Notes: generated by a model from the sequence alone, not told the origin. Shown: positions 22,367 through 30,623, counted from the stretch's first letter. The stretch is 64,000 nt of DNA from Sphingobium cyanobacteriorum (GCF_030580935.1 NZ_JAUQOM010000011.1:1-64000); one strand, 5' to 3'. Numbers and translations: made by a program.

Positions 22367-23257
22367 CTATAATCGCTCCCGCATGTCCTGCACGCCCTCA
22401 TCCAGAAAATCGACGATGGCCCGCACGCGCGGCAATCGCTGCAAATCGGCGTGCATGACCAGCCAGTAGCTGCGCCACACCTCTGCCTGCCCCGGCAGCA
22501 ATCGCACCAGCCGCCTGTCGGCCTCGGCCGCAAAGACATGCAGCACCCCCAGCCCGATGCCCGCTGCGACCGCTTCATGCTGCGCCGCGCTGGAACTGGC
22601 GCGAAAGCCGATCGTCGCGCCCGCCACGATCTGGTCCAGCGCGATCATTTCAGGGAAACCGGCCAGTTCCTCGATATAGGAAACGAAATTGTGACGGCTC
22701 AGCTCGGACCGACCTGCCGGCGCGCCATGGCGCGCGACATATTCTTTCGACGCATATAGGCCAAGCCGGTAGTCCACCAGCTTGCGCGCCACCAGCCGTC
22801 CCCTGGGCGGCGGCTTCAGCATGACGGCAATGTCCGCCTCCCGCTTCGACAGGCTGGCGGCCCGGCTTTCCGAAGCCAGTTCCAGCATCAGCCGGGGATG
22901 TCGCGTCCGCAACCGCGCGACACGCGGCGCGACCAGATGGGCGGCGAAGGCTTCCGGCGTTGCCAGCCGTACCGTTCCCTCCACTTCCCGGTCGCGCCCC
23001 GCAACGCTTGCGGCGGCCGCGACCAGCTCGCTCTCGACCCTCTCGGCATGGGGCATCAGGGCAAAGGCCGCGTGGGTCGGCGTCACGCCGCGCGGGGATC
23101 GGTCGAACAGCCGTGCGTCCAGCACGGCTTCCAGCGCCGTGATCCGCCGCGCGACCGTACTATGGTCAACACCCACGCGCCGGGCCGCCGCCAGCATATT
23201 GCCTTCGCGCATGACGGCCAGGAACAGGCGCAGATCGTCGGAATTCAGCATGGGCAA
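22367..23257 (-). CDS. LysR-family transcriptional regulator
   Basis: A 296-residue LTTR of normal size. The N-terminal HTH (residues 5-60) includes GNMLAAARRVGVDHSTVARRI and LFDRSPRGVTPT. The effector domain follows (RLATPEAFAAHLV, GLYASKEYVARHG). It is divergent from the methylmalonate-semialdehyde dehydrogenase gene, with 96 bases between, so regulation of that gene is the simplest reading. The group resembles regulators of the type that control single adjacent catabolic genes; the effector is unknown. Confidence 0.85.
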   Translation of the reverse strand: MPMLNSDDLRLFLAVMREGNMLAAARRVGVDHSTVARRITALEAVLDARLFDRSPRGVTPTHAAFALMPHAERVESELVAAAASVAGRDREVEGTVRLATPEAFAAHLVAPRVARLRTRHPRLMLELASESRAASLSKREADIAVMLKPPPRGRLVARKLVDYRLGLYASKEYVARHGAPAGRSELSRHNFVSYIEELAGFPEMIALDQIVAGATIGFRASSSAAQHEAVAAGIGLGVLHVFAAEADRRLVRLLPGQAEVWRSYWLVMHADLQRLPRVRAIVDFLDEGVQDMRERL

Positions 23258-23353
23258 AACTGCACAACCAATGTGTCATCCTACCCGTATCGTCGCCAAG
23301 CTCGAAGGTCTATAGGGCAAGGCTGGAAATATCGGACAGGAGCCTTGATCATC

Positions 23354-24853
23354 ATGCGGACCGTCACCCATTTCATCCATGGCACTATGGCGCCGCTGGC
23401 CGGCGCACGCCTGTCCGACATATTCGATCCGGCGACCGGCGCCGTGCAGGCGCAGGTCGAACTCGGCACCCCTGCCCTGCTCCAGCGCGCGATCGATTCC
23501 GCGCTGGCGGCGCAGCCTGCCTGGGCCGCCACCAACCCGCAGCGCCGCGCCCGCATCCTGTTCCGCTTCAAGGAACTGATCGAGGCGCATATGGATGATC
23601 TTGCCCATATGCTCTCGTCCGAACATGGCAAAGTGATCGCCGACGCGAAGGGCGACATTCAGCGCGGGCTTGAGGTTGTCGAATTCGCCTGCGGCATCCC
23701 GCATCTGCTCAAGGGCGACTATACGCAAGGTGCCGGTCCCGGCATCGATGTCTATTCCGTCCGCCAGCCACTCGGCATCGCCGCAGGGATCACCCCGTTC
23801 AACTTCCCGGCCATGATCCCGCTCTGGATGGCCTCGATGGCGATCGCCTGCGGCAACGCCTTCATCCTCAAACCCTCCGAACGCGACCCATCGGTGCCGG
23901 TGCGTCTGGCCGAACTCGCGCTGGAAGCGGGCCTGCCGGCCGGCATTCTCAACGTCGTTCATGGTGACAAGGAAATGGTCGACGCGATCCTGGACCATCG
24001 CGATATCAAGGCGGTCAGCTTCGTGGGGTCCTCCGATATCGCCAACTATGTCTATGCCCGCGCGGCGCAGAACGGCAAGCGCGCGCAATGCATGGGCGGC
24101 GCGAAGAATCACGGCATCATCCTGCCCGACGCGGACATGGACCAGGCGGTCGCGGACATAGTGGGCGCGGCCTACGGGTCGGCGGGTGAACGGTGCATGG
24201 CGTTGCCGGTGGTGACGCCCGTTGGTCAGGAAACGGCGGACATCTTCCGCGAAAAGCTGATGGCTGCGATTGCGACGCTGCGCCCCGGCATTCCAACCGA
24301 TCCCGACGCGCAATATGGCCCGCTCGTCACCGGCCAGCACAAGGCCCGCGTGGAATCCTATATCCAGATGGCGGCCGACGAAGGCGCGGAGATCGTCGTC
24401 GACGGGCGCGGTTTTTCGCTCCAGGGATATGAAGACGGCTTCTACCTCGCCCCCACGTTGATCGATCATGTGACCCCGCGGATGAAAAGCTATCAGGACG
24501 AAATTTTCGGTCCGGTGCTGCAAATCCTGCGCGCGCAGACGTTCGAGGAGGCGCTCGGCTATCCCTCGCAGCACCAATATGGCAACGGCGTCGCCATCTT
24601 CACCCGCAATGGCGACTATGCCCGTCGTTTCGCCGCGGATGTCGAAGTCGGCATGGTTGGCATCAATGTGCCGATCCCGGTGCCGGTCGCCTATCACAGC
24701 TTTGGGGGATGGAAGCGGTCAGGCTTCGGCGATCTCGACCAATATGGCGAGGATGGCGTGCGCTTCTACACCCGGACCAAGAAGATCACCCAGCGCTGGC
24801 CGACCGGCGGCGCAGTCATCGACCAGAGCTTTGTCATTCCCACGATGAAGTGA
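23354..24853 (+). CDS. mmsA: CoA-acylating methylmalonate-semialdehyde dehydrogenase
   Basis: A 499-residue aldehyde dehydrogenase. The catalytic cysteine is C281 in GSAGERCMAL. The usual general-base glutamate is replaced in CMGGAKNHGI, which is the hallmark of the CoA-dependent MmsA/IolA subgroup. It converts methylmalonate semialdehyde (valine or myo-inositol degradation) to propionyl-CoA, or malonate semialdehyde to acetyl-CoA. No other valine-pathway gene is adjacent, so it may serve as a stand-alone function. The start at 23354 gives family length; the much longer upstream frame runs through the divergent regulator. Confidence 0.92.
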   Translation: MRTVTHFIHGTMAPLAGARLSDIFDPATGAVQAQVELGTPALLQRAIDSALAAQPAWAATNPQRRARILFRFKELIEAHMDDLAHMLSSEHGKVIADAKGDIQRGLEVVEFACGIPHLLKGDYTQGAGPGIDVYSVRQPLGIAAGITPFNFPAMIPLWMASMAIACGNAFILKPSERDPSVPVRLAELALEAGLPAGILNVVHGDKEMVDAILDHRDIKAVSFVGSSDIANYVYARAAQNGKRAQCMGGAKNHGIILPDADMDQAVADIVGAAYGSAGERCMALPVVTPVGQETADIFREKLMAAIATLRPGIPTDPDAQYGPLVTGQHKARVESYIQMAADEGAEIVVDGRGFSLQGYEDGFYLAPTLIDHVTPRMKSYQDEIFGPVLQILRAQTFEEALGYPSQHQYGNGVAIFTRNGDYARRFAADVEVGMVGINVPIPVPVAYHSFGGWKRSGFGDLDQYGEDGVRFYTRTKKITQRWPTGGAVIDQSFVIPTMK

Positions 24854-24861
24854 TGATCCCG

Positions 24862-24895
24862 GCAGGAAGGGGTGGTTGCCCCTGCCCTTTCCTGC
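24862..24895 (+). terminator. Hairpin after mmsA
   Basis: GCAGGAA-GGGG ... CCCC-TGCCCT-TTCCTGC forms an imperfect stem just after the mmsA stop, followed by TATTG. Stem arms of 4 and 7 bp are separated by a six-base bulge, so it is a moderate candidate for an mmsA terminator. Confidence 0.45.
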
Positions 24896-24960
24896 TATTG
24901 TGCCAGGCCTGATCCAGGGTGCATCCGCCGCCGGATTTTCCTGAGCGACAGCCTGTTGGA

Positions 24961-24993
24961 CGATGTAACCAACATAGCGGTTTGGTTACATCG
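24961..24993. promoter_or_regulatory. 12-bp perfect dyad operator upstream of DUF1612 gene
   Basis: CGATGTAACCAA (24961-24972) and TTGGTTACATCG (24982-24993) form a perfect inverted repeat with a 9-base spacer, so the half-sites are two helical turns apart. It ends 22 bases before the start codon of the HTH-containing DUF1612 gene, inside its promoter. Autoregulation by that protein, or control by another replicon regulator, is the natural reading. Confidence 0.65.
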
Positions 24994-25015
24994 CATCTTG
25001 CGCTAAGCCGCAGTC

Positions 25016-25957
25016 ATGGCCGCTTTTTCCTACACCGCCGATCACGCCCTCCTGCTGCTTGGCAGGCTCGATGGACGGCTTGTGTCCAGTCCGGTCGCCG
25101 ATATCTGGCTCGCCCGTGCCCGGCTACGCGGCGCCGCGCGGCTGGCGACCATGGCCGGCGTCCCGGTCGAGACGCGCGATCTCCAGGACTGGATCAGCGG
25201 CCGCAGCCTGCCCCCCCGGCACAGTGAGGGGCTGAACGATCCTCTTTCGGTCGCCGCCCTTTTCCACTTCGCCCTGTCGGCGGGCGAGGATGGCGCCGAT
25301 CCGGTTGCGCGCGCGACGCTCAACATTGCGCGCCAGTTGCTCGATGATCGGGCCGAAGCGGCTTTATGGGGTCAGGAGGATCTGGTGCGCTTCGGCCCGC
25401 TCTGGCGTCAGGTCCGCGCCCTGCTGGACGCCCCCTACCCCCTCCCGTCGCTTCCAGCGGTCGCCCAGCGCCTGCTGGAGGCCCGCTACATGCTTGATAC
25501 CCCACAAGCGGAAGCACCGTTGCTGACCACTGCGGACGGCCGCCAGTTGCGGTTGACCGGCGTGCGACAGGACAAGGGCTGGATCATCGCCTGCCACCTG
25601 CCCCTGGCATTGCAACGCGCGGGATTGACGCTGCGCCTGCTGCCCTTGCTGACGGATCTGCCGCGCTTCCTGCCCGATGCCCCCGATGACCTCGTCGCGG
25701 CGCTTGAACGGGGCCTGATCGCGCGATCGCAGGAAGGGCTGGCGGACCTTGATCGGCTGGAGACCCGGATGCGCCGCCTGCCCGCCATGTCGGGCCTTAC
25801 GAAACGGAGCCGGGTGCCGTTGCTGACCCGGCTCGAACTGGCCTATCCGGGATTAAGCAAGGTTGCCATCGCGCGTCTGCTTGGCATTTCCCATCAGGGC
25901 GCAACCAAGCTTGTCGCGCAATTCAAAGCCCTCATGGGCATGCAAGGTCATGGGTGA
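25016..25957 (+). CDS. DUF1612 / HTH domain protein
   Basis: A 313-residue protein of the DUF1612 plus C-terminal HTH family, found mainly on rhizobial and sphingomonad plasmids and accessory replicons. An N-terminal alpha-helical region (1-130) shows RLRGAARLATMAGVPVETRDLQDWISG. A central segment covers about 130-240. The C-terminal winged or tetra-helical HTH near 265-310 reads LTRLELAYPGLSKVAIARLLGISHQGATKLVAQFKAL. Molecular function is unknown. It lies directly beside the putative origin and behind a 12-bp operator-like dyad. There is no obvious Shine-Dalgarno sequence before the ATG. Confidence 0.8.
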   Translation: MAAFSYTADHALLLLGRLDGRLVSSPVADIWLARARLRGAARLATMAGVPVETRDLQDWISGRSLPPRHSEGLNDPLSVAALFHFALSAGEDGADPVARATLNIARQLLDDRAEAALWGQEDLVRFGPLWRQVRALLDAPYPLPSLPAVAQRLLEARYMLDTPQAEAPLLTTADGRQLRLTGVRQDKGWIIACHLPLALQRAGLTLRLLPLLTDLPRFLPDAPDDLVAALERGLIARSQEGLADLDRLETRMRRLPAMSGLTKRSRVPLLTRLELAYPGLSKVAIARLLGISHQGATKLVAQFKALMGMQGHG

Positions 25958-26054
25958 CGGCGCTCCCTCCTCCAGTCCATTCTCCCCCAAATATCTCCTG
26001 TCGTTAGAAAGTTTATACTGAGGTTAGAGAGTTAACGGCACCTCACTCCACCGT

Positions 26055-26077
26055 GACTCGCGTGTCCAGCGCGAGTC
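26055..26077. repeat. Inverted repeat with GANTC in each arm
   Basis: GACTCGCG-TGTCCAG-CGCGAGTC is a perfect 8-bp dyad with a 7-base spacer between the AT-rich patch and the iterons. Each arm contains one GANTC site, the sequence methylated by CcrM in alphaproteobacteria, so the dyad could link origin activity to methylation state. This link is an inference. Confidence 0.6.
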
Positions 26078-26090
26078 GGGCAACCATCGC

Positions 26091-26200
26091 GTTCCCGGAA
26101 TGTCGAGCTATCGTTCCTGGTATGTCGAACAAGGCGTTCCCGAAGGATCGGCAATCCGTTCCCGAAGGATCGAACCATGTTCCCGATGGATCGAAAGGCC
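26091..26200. repeat. Five tandem iterons
   Basis: Five direct repeats begin with GTTCCYG at 26091, 26113, 26136, 26158 and 26179, a spacing of 22, 23, 22 and 21 bases (about two helical turns). The shared core is GTTCCCGRANGRTCGA; copies 3 and 4 share 15 identical bases. They lie about 500 bases beyond the repA stop codon. This is the typical layout of Rep-binding iterons and is the best candidate for the RepA-binding array and copy control. Confidence 0.8.
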
Positions 26201-26334
26201 GGACCATGGCCGCTGCCTTCCCTGCGGATTGAATCAGTTCAGGCTGCATTGGCGAAGAGGTTGTTCAAATTCACGCGATGGCGCGGTCCCCGGTTGAAGC
26301 CTGTCATCCAATCGTCGCACATTCCCTGCCGCAC

Positions 26335-26350
26335 CCGACACTTCGGGAAC
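26335..26350 (-). repeat. Inverted iteron copy
   Basis: On the minus strand this reads GTTCCCGAAGTGTCGG, matching the first ten bases of iterons 3 and 4 exactly. It stands alone, about 135 bases from the array and in opposite orientation, between the array and repA. It may support handcuffing or autoregulation. Confidence 0.6.
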
Positions 26351-26692
26351 GAAGCGATGGTGAAACGAAAGATCGCGGCATGGTCTGGCCTTCGCACAGG
26401 ATGGAAGCGGCATGCCCTGATGGCGATCCGGCCCGTCATCGCGGGGCAAGATGGCATCAAAGCGCGGGAAAGGGCCATTGCGCGACCGGCTTGTCCTATT
26501 CTGATGGAAACAGGCGGCATTTCAGTCCGATGACATAGCTTTGCTTCGTCCTCGCGCCCGCCATCGGCCCGCTACGCGCACAAGGATGGACCAGACTCAC
26601 GCCATCGGCCTCGAAGGCAGGCCGGTAGCGCTCTGGGGCTGAATGCTGATTGGTCCCGGAATGAAGGGGAAGCGTCCTGCCTCCCCTGCCGG

Positions 26693-27859
26693 TCAGAGCT
26701 GATGCTTGTTCTTGTCATGGAAGCGGCGGACGAAGCCGATGAACGCCTTCTGATAATTGACCGGCGTGCGCTCCGCATCGCCACCGATCCACGCCTTGAA
26801 GTCCTGATGCAGCGTCTGATAGTCCCAGCCGGGACATTCGGCCCGCAAGGTGGCGAAGGTCGCATCGCTGATCTCGCCCGCGCCGGCGCGCGCCGACAGG
26901 CTGGCGACACTGCGGCGGATCAGCATGCTGGCATCCACGGCCTCCACTGCTTCCTCCGGTCCGGTGCGCGCCGGGGCGTTCGCCGGGCTCCGTGATGCTG
27001 TCGCGGGGGCCACGGCCGGCGCATCCTTGCGCCGCCGCATCCGCAATGCGGGTTCCTTCTTGCCCTCCGCCTGTTCCAGTTCGATCGTATAGCCGGGCAA
27101 TGGATCGCGCTCCGCGATCTTGGCCAGTTCGAACTTGAACCGGCGATATTGTCCTTCCGCGCCCGATTTCTCGAACAGGGTCGGCATGGAAATGGCAAAG
27201 CCCCCCTCTCCCGCCCCGCCGGCATGTTTGCGCGCAACCTTGTAAAGCCAGCGTTCGCGCCCGCCGGTCAGGTCGAAATAGGCGCGGTCGATCGACAGCA
27301 CCCCGCCCTGCATCAGCACGCCTTCATAGAACCAGTTGGAAAGCTCGATCGTCATGCCGCGCGATCGTTCCGTGCGCTCGTCCACCAGTTGAGTCCAGCC
27401 GTCGAGCCAGGAAAATGTCGCCTCGCGGCGGTTTTCGGCGCGGATATTGGTTTTGATCGTCGTCGCCACCAGCCGGTCGAGCGACTGCCCCAGCAATTCA
27501 TAGGCGCGCCCCGTGGTCGGGCGGTGAATCGCCCGCAACAGGTCATAAGGCATCAGGTGCAACTTGCGCGGAATGTCGTTCAGGCCGCGCCGCGCCATGT
27601 CGGCCAGCACGCTGGCGCAGTAAATCAATATGTCCGCATCCCATATGGTCGCCATGCCATAATCGGGATTGGCCGACACATGCACCCATGCCTTTCCATC
27701 GGGCGATACATAGTCGATGGGCTTGACCCGCTTCGACTTGGCCAGGCTGAAAAACGGGCGTTCCATCATCTCGCGCTGGTCGCGCAGCGGCATGTCCGCG
27801 ATATAGGGCAGGAACAGTTCGAACTGGTCGCTGATCTCGGCCTTGGCGGTGCGTGTCAT
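26693..27859 (-). CDS. repA: Plasmid replication initiator, RPA family
   Basis: A 388-residue replication initiator of the RPA (replication initiator protein A, PF10134-type) family common on alphaproteobacterial plasmids and chromids. Recognisable blocks: FELFLPYIADMPLRDQREMMERPFFSL at the N-terminus, DADILIYCASVL, LHLMPYDLLRAIHRPTTGRAYELL, and a winged-helix-like FDLTGGRERWLYKVARKHAG. The C-terminal 130 residues are Arg/Ala-rich with lower conservation. ATG 27859 gives the family N-terminus; the frame upstream is unrelated. It is the last gene of the parA-parB-repA set, and the iteron array lies beyond its 3' end. Confidence 0.9.
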   Translation of the reverse strand: MTRTAKAEISDQFELFLPYIADMPLRDQREMMERPFFSLAKSKRVKPIDYVSPDGKAWVHVSANPDYGMATIWDADILIYCASVLADMARRGLNDIPRKLHLMPYDLLRAIHRPTTGRAYELLGQSLDRLVATTIKTNIRAENRREATFSWLDGWTQLVDERTERSRGMTIELSNWFYEGVLMQGGVLSIDRAYFDLTGGRERWLYKVARKHAGGAGEGGFAISMPTLFEKSGAEGQYRRFKFELAKIAERDPLPGYTIELEQAEGKKEPALRMRRRKDAPAVAPATASRSPANAPARTGPEEAVEAVDASMLIRRSVASLSARAGAGEISDATFATLRAECPGWDYQTLHQDFKAWIGGDAERTPVNYQKAFIGFVRRFHDKNKHQL

Positions 27860-27891
27860 GGCAGCCGGACTTTCCGTAAAGCCGCTGGGCT

Positions 27892-27907
27892 GTTTCCCTG
27901 GGGAAAC
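27892..27907. other. parS-like palindrome 1
   Basis: GTTTCCCTGGGGAAAC is a 16-bp site with perfect 7-bp arms (GTTTCCC/GGGAAAC) in the gap between parB and repA. It is the exact reverse complement of the second site at 27951. Size, symmetry and position beside parB strongly suggest a ParB-binding centromere (parS). The sequence differs from the chromosomal consensus TGTTTCACGTGAAACA but shares the GTTTC/GAAAC arms. Confidence 0.8.
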
Positions 27908-27950
27908 GGCAGGAGGGCAGGGGAGGGAACTGGTGCCAGCCACGCCCTCT

Positions 27951-27966
27951 GTTTCCCCAGGGAAAC
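27951..27966. other. parS-like palindrome 2
   Basis: GTTTCCCCAGGGAAAC, the exact reverse complement of the site at 27892, with 43 bases between the two. It starts 15 bases after an AGGGAAC word and ends five bases before the parB stop codon. The mirror-image pair flanks a G-rich spacer and is the strongest centromere candidate in the window. Confidence 0.8.
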
Positions 27967-27971
27967 GCGCC

Positions 27972-29072
27972 TCACCGCTGCAAGCCCTGACCGCGCCGTT
28001 CCAGATGCGCCAGGGCATCGCGCAGGGCATCCGCAAGCGAATCCGCGTCGGCTCCCGAACCGGCATGCAGCCTGATCGTGATTCCCTGGCGGTTGACCGA
28101 CTGGACCGACAGGGCAGGGCGACCGATCGGCCCGGTCCACACATAGGGTTCGGCCCTGGGCGTCGCAGAGGCCGAGCGCGGCGCGTCGAGCAGCCGCTTG
28201 AGCACATCGGCGGCGGGGATTCCGGCGCTGCCTCGTTTGCGCAGCGTCGCCTGTTCGCTTGCCACTGTCCGGGCCGTTGCCCGGATCAGGGCCGCGGCCT
28301 TCATGTCATCCAGCGCCTGCGCCAACGCATAGGCCGGCTTCAACTGCACATCGGCGGGAGAGGCGAAGGCATCGATCACCGTGTCGGGTATCCCGGCCAC
28401 CTTGATCATCTTGCTCAGCCAGCCTTTGGAGAGTTTCAGCCGTTCGGCCATCCGGGTCAGATGGCTGCCATAATGGGTGTGCAGTGCCTCGGCATAATTG
28501 CGCGCCCGCTCCAGGTCGGACACATCTTTTCGCGCACGATTTTCCAGGTCGGCCAGGCGAAAGGCTGCCTCGTCATCCAGGACCGCGACCTGGGCGACGA
28601 ACTGCATGTCGGGATAGCTATGTCCGCGCAGCCAACTGATCGACCAATGCCGCCGCGTGCCTGCAATCACCTCATAATCATGATCGGGATCGCCCTCGAC
28701 CCGGCGCACGACGGCGGGGACTTTCTGCCCACCTTCGGCGACGATCGAATCGATCAGCTCCCGGCAATTTTCCTCCGACAGGTGGGCATAATGGCGGGCA
28801 TTGCCCGGCCAAATCCGCACTCGTGCGGGGTCGAGCAGCAATTGCGTGACCTGCCGCACCTCGCCCGACGCCAGCCGCGCCAGCGCCGATTCCCGGCCCA
28901 GCAATGTCGTGCCGCGCGGCCGTTCGCTGCGGGGCGATGCGGCAGGGACAGGGGCAGGGGACGGGGACGATGCCTCGATCGTTTCGGGTTCCGGCGCCGC
29001 TTCGGGCGCTTGCGCGCCTTCCGCTTCATCGGACAGCAGCGCCGCCAGATAGGCTGATTGCTTACGCGCCAT
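27972..29072 (-). CDS. parB: ParB-family partition protein
   Basis: A 366-residue centromere-binding CTPase-type ParB. An acidic, Pro/Ala-rich N-terminus is followed by the ParB/Srx domain from about residue 75 (ARVRIWPGNARHYAHL, ELIDSIVAEGGQKVPAVV, and GTRRHWS, the CTP-binding motif region). A central HTH (ERLKLSKGWLSKMIKVAGIP) would read parS, and a C-terminal dimerisation region follows. ATG 29072 has GGAGGA eight bases upstream. An alternative ATG at 29108 overlaps the parA stop. The gene is the middle member of parA-parB-repA. Confidence 0.92.
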   Translation of the reverse strand: MARKQSAYLAALLSDEAEGAQAPEAAPEPETIEASSPSPAPVPAASPRSERPRGTTLLGRESALARLASGEVRQVTQLLLDPARVRIWPGNARHYAHLSEENCRELIDSIVAEGGQKVPAVVRRVEGDPDHDYEVIAGTRRHWSISWLRGHSYPDMQFVAQVAVLDDEAAFRLADLENRARKDVSDLERARNYAEALHTHYGSHLTRMAERLKLSKGWLSKMIKVAGIPDTVIDAFASPADVQLKPAYALAQALDDMKAAALIRATARTVASEQATLRKRGSAGIPAADVLKRLLDAPRSASATPRAEPYVWTGPIGRPALSVQSVNRQGITIRLHAGSGADADSLADALRDALAHLERRGQGLQR

Positions 29073-29104
29073 GACCCTGTCCTCCAAAGAACATAAAGTG
29101 AACA

Positions 29105-30301
29105 TCATGCGGCATTGACGATGTCCTCTTCACGCGCCGGGGCAATGCGCCCCCAACCCTGCCGGACCAGCGCTTCCACCTGCCCCATCGCCTCGTCCAG
29201 ATTGGCGCGGCAGCGCTTGTGGGTGCGCGGCGTGCCGATCGGCCGCTCCAGTTCATAAACGGTCATCATCCGCAACGCGGCATGGCTGATCTCGGCTGAA
29301 TCCAGGATCGGCACCGGCAGCAGCGCCGGGCCGAAACTCTGCTCCATGATCGCGCGCACCATCGCATGGCTGGGATCGTTGGAATCATATTTGGAACAGA
29401 GCAGGCGGATGAAGCTGTAATCCACGCTGATGCCCGCGCTCTGCAACTGGCCGATCACCTGGTCCATCATCGACAGGAACTGGACGGTCGAACAGAAATC
29501 CGGCGTCGTCGCCGCCAGCGGCACCAGCAGCGCATTGGCCGCCTGCATCACCGCCAGGCTGATCGTGCCCAGCGCCGGCGGCGGGTCGAGCAGCACGATG
29601 TCATAATTGCGCGCCAGGTCCATCAGCCCCTGCTTGAGCTTGCGGAAGCGCGCCGCCAGCACCGATCCGCCATCGCTGCCGGCCGCCGCCAGCTCATATT
29701 CGACATCGAACAGTTCCAGGTTGGACGGGATCAGGTCGACATTGGGCCAGGGCGTATTCTTGACCGCATAGAGCAGGTCGACTTGGGTGGGGTCGATCGA
29801 CAGATAGGGGTAGAGCGTCTCTTCGCGCTGGATGTTGAAATGGGGGTTGAAGCCGAACAGGGTCGTCGTCGTCGCCTGGCTGTCGCAATCGACCACCAGC
29901 ACGCGATAGCCCTGCACCGCGAAATAATGGGCCAGATGCGTGGTGACGGTCGATTTGCCGACCCCGCCCTTGAAATTCTGCACCGCGATGATCGCCGGCA
30001 CGTCCATCGGCGCGCGTTCCGGGCTGGCGCCCAGCACCGCGCGCATATGCAGCATCTCGTCGACCGTATAGCCGGGCCGCCGGCCATTTTCGGTCGGCGG
30101 GGCCGGGGGCAGGCGGCCATCCTCCTCCGCCATGCGAATCCGATTCGTGGAACAGCCCAGCAATTGTGCGGCTTCGGCGATACCGAAACGCACGTTCAAT
30201 TCCTTGCGGCTTTCAGGCAGAAAGGCTTTGCGCCGCAGCCTTTCCACCATTTTTTCGCCAGCTTCAGCCAGATCGCCGATCTGATCCACGATTGCGTTCA
30301 T
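29105..30301 (-). CDS. parA: ParA-family partition ATPase with N-terminal HTH
   Basis: A 398-residue type Ia ParA/RepA-like ATPase. The first 100 residues hold a MerR-like HTH (FGIAEAAQLLGCSTNRIRMAEEDGRLPP), used by such proteins for autorepression. The deviant Walker A box KGGVGKST is at 111-118, Walker A' DCDSQATTT follows at about 137-145, and Walker B IVLLDPPPALG near 240. It partitions the replicon together with ParB. It leads the parA-parB-repA operon, with dyads in its upstream region. Confidence 0.94.
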   Translation of the reverse strand: MNAIVDQIGDLAEAGEKMVERLRRKAFLPESRKELNVRFGIAEAAQLLGCSTNRIRMAEEDGRLPPAPPTENGRRPGYTVDEMLHMRAVLGASPERAPMDVPAIIAVQNFKGGVGKSTVTTHLAHYFAVQGYRVLVVDCDSQATTTTLFGFNPHFNIQREETLYPYLSIDPTQVDLLYAVKNTPWPNVDLIPSNLELFDVEYELAAAGSDGGSVLAARFRKLKQGLMDLARNYDIVLLDPPPALGTISLAVMQAANALLVPLAATTPDFCSTVQFLSMMDQVIGQLQSAGISVDYSFIRLLCSKYDSNDPSHAMVRAIMEQSFGPALLPVPILDSAEISHAALRMMTVYELERPIGTPRTHKRCRANLDEAMGQVEALVRQGWGRIAPAREEDIVNAA

Positions 30302-30623
30302 TCCGACCCCATATGCGAAGTTGAAGCTTAATCTGCACCAGCATTGCAGATTTGCTTCAATTCCGCAATGGCTGCCGGAATTTGCCTCAGCCTTTGCCCT
30401 CGACCGCCTGCAATCGGCATCCCGCTTCTACCCGCTGTCGCACCCTGCAAACAGCGTTGCATATGTTCCACTCGGTGTCACAATAACAACCGGGATCGGC
30501 CAGCGGCGCGCCCATCCATGCGGCTGGTGACGATCGCCGCCGGTTGCATCGCCGCTGTCATATCGTCGCTACCGACCGGACCAGCGCTGCGTGAAACCCT
30601 GTCCGCTCATCCGGCCGGGATGC
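30302..30623. promoter_or_regulatory. parA upstream region with nested dyads
   Basis: This 322-base gap separates parA from tesA. A two-part dyad sits 20 bases upstream of the parA start: TTGAAGC (30321-30327) with GCTTCAA (30354-30360), enclosing ATCTGCA (30331-30337) with TGCAGAT (30345-30351). A second dyad, AATTCCG (30359-30365) with CGGAATT (30376-30382), adjoins it. These are likely operators for autorepression by the ParA HTH domain. The remaining 240 bases show nothing recognisable. Confidence 0.6.

Larger units (their letters stand above)
25958..26692. other. Putative replication origin region
   Basis: This 735-base stretch has no credible gene. It lies directly downstream of repA and carries several origin-like elements: an AT-rich patch with two 11-bp repeats, GTTAGAAAGTT (26003-26013) and GTTAGAGAGTT (26023-26033); a GACTCGCG/CGCGAGTC dyad; five tandem iterons; and one inverted iteron. 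These are the usual parts of an iteron-controlled origin (DnaA/unwinding patch plus Rep sites). No clear DnaA box could be assigned by eye. Confidence 0.7.

Noticed and set aside
26043..26538. Short frames on both strands across the origin region
   Set aside because: They overlap the repeats, differ in every frame, and lack ribosome-binding sites or any similarity.
26652..26666. GGTCCCGGAATG near the repA stop, similar to iteron 1
   Set aside because: One mismatch in 12 bases but no extended match or regular spacing; not counted as an iteron.
27897..28207. N-terminal extension of repA across the parS-like sites
   Set aside because: The upstream part of the frame is out of family and overlaps parB; the ATG at 27859 starts the recognisable RPA N-terminus.
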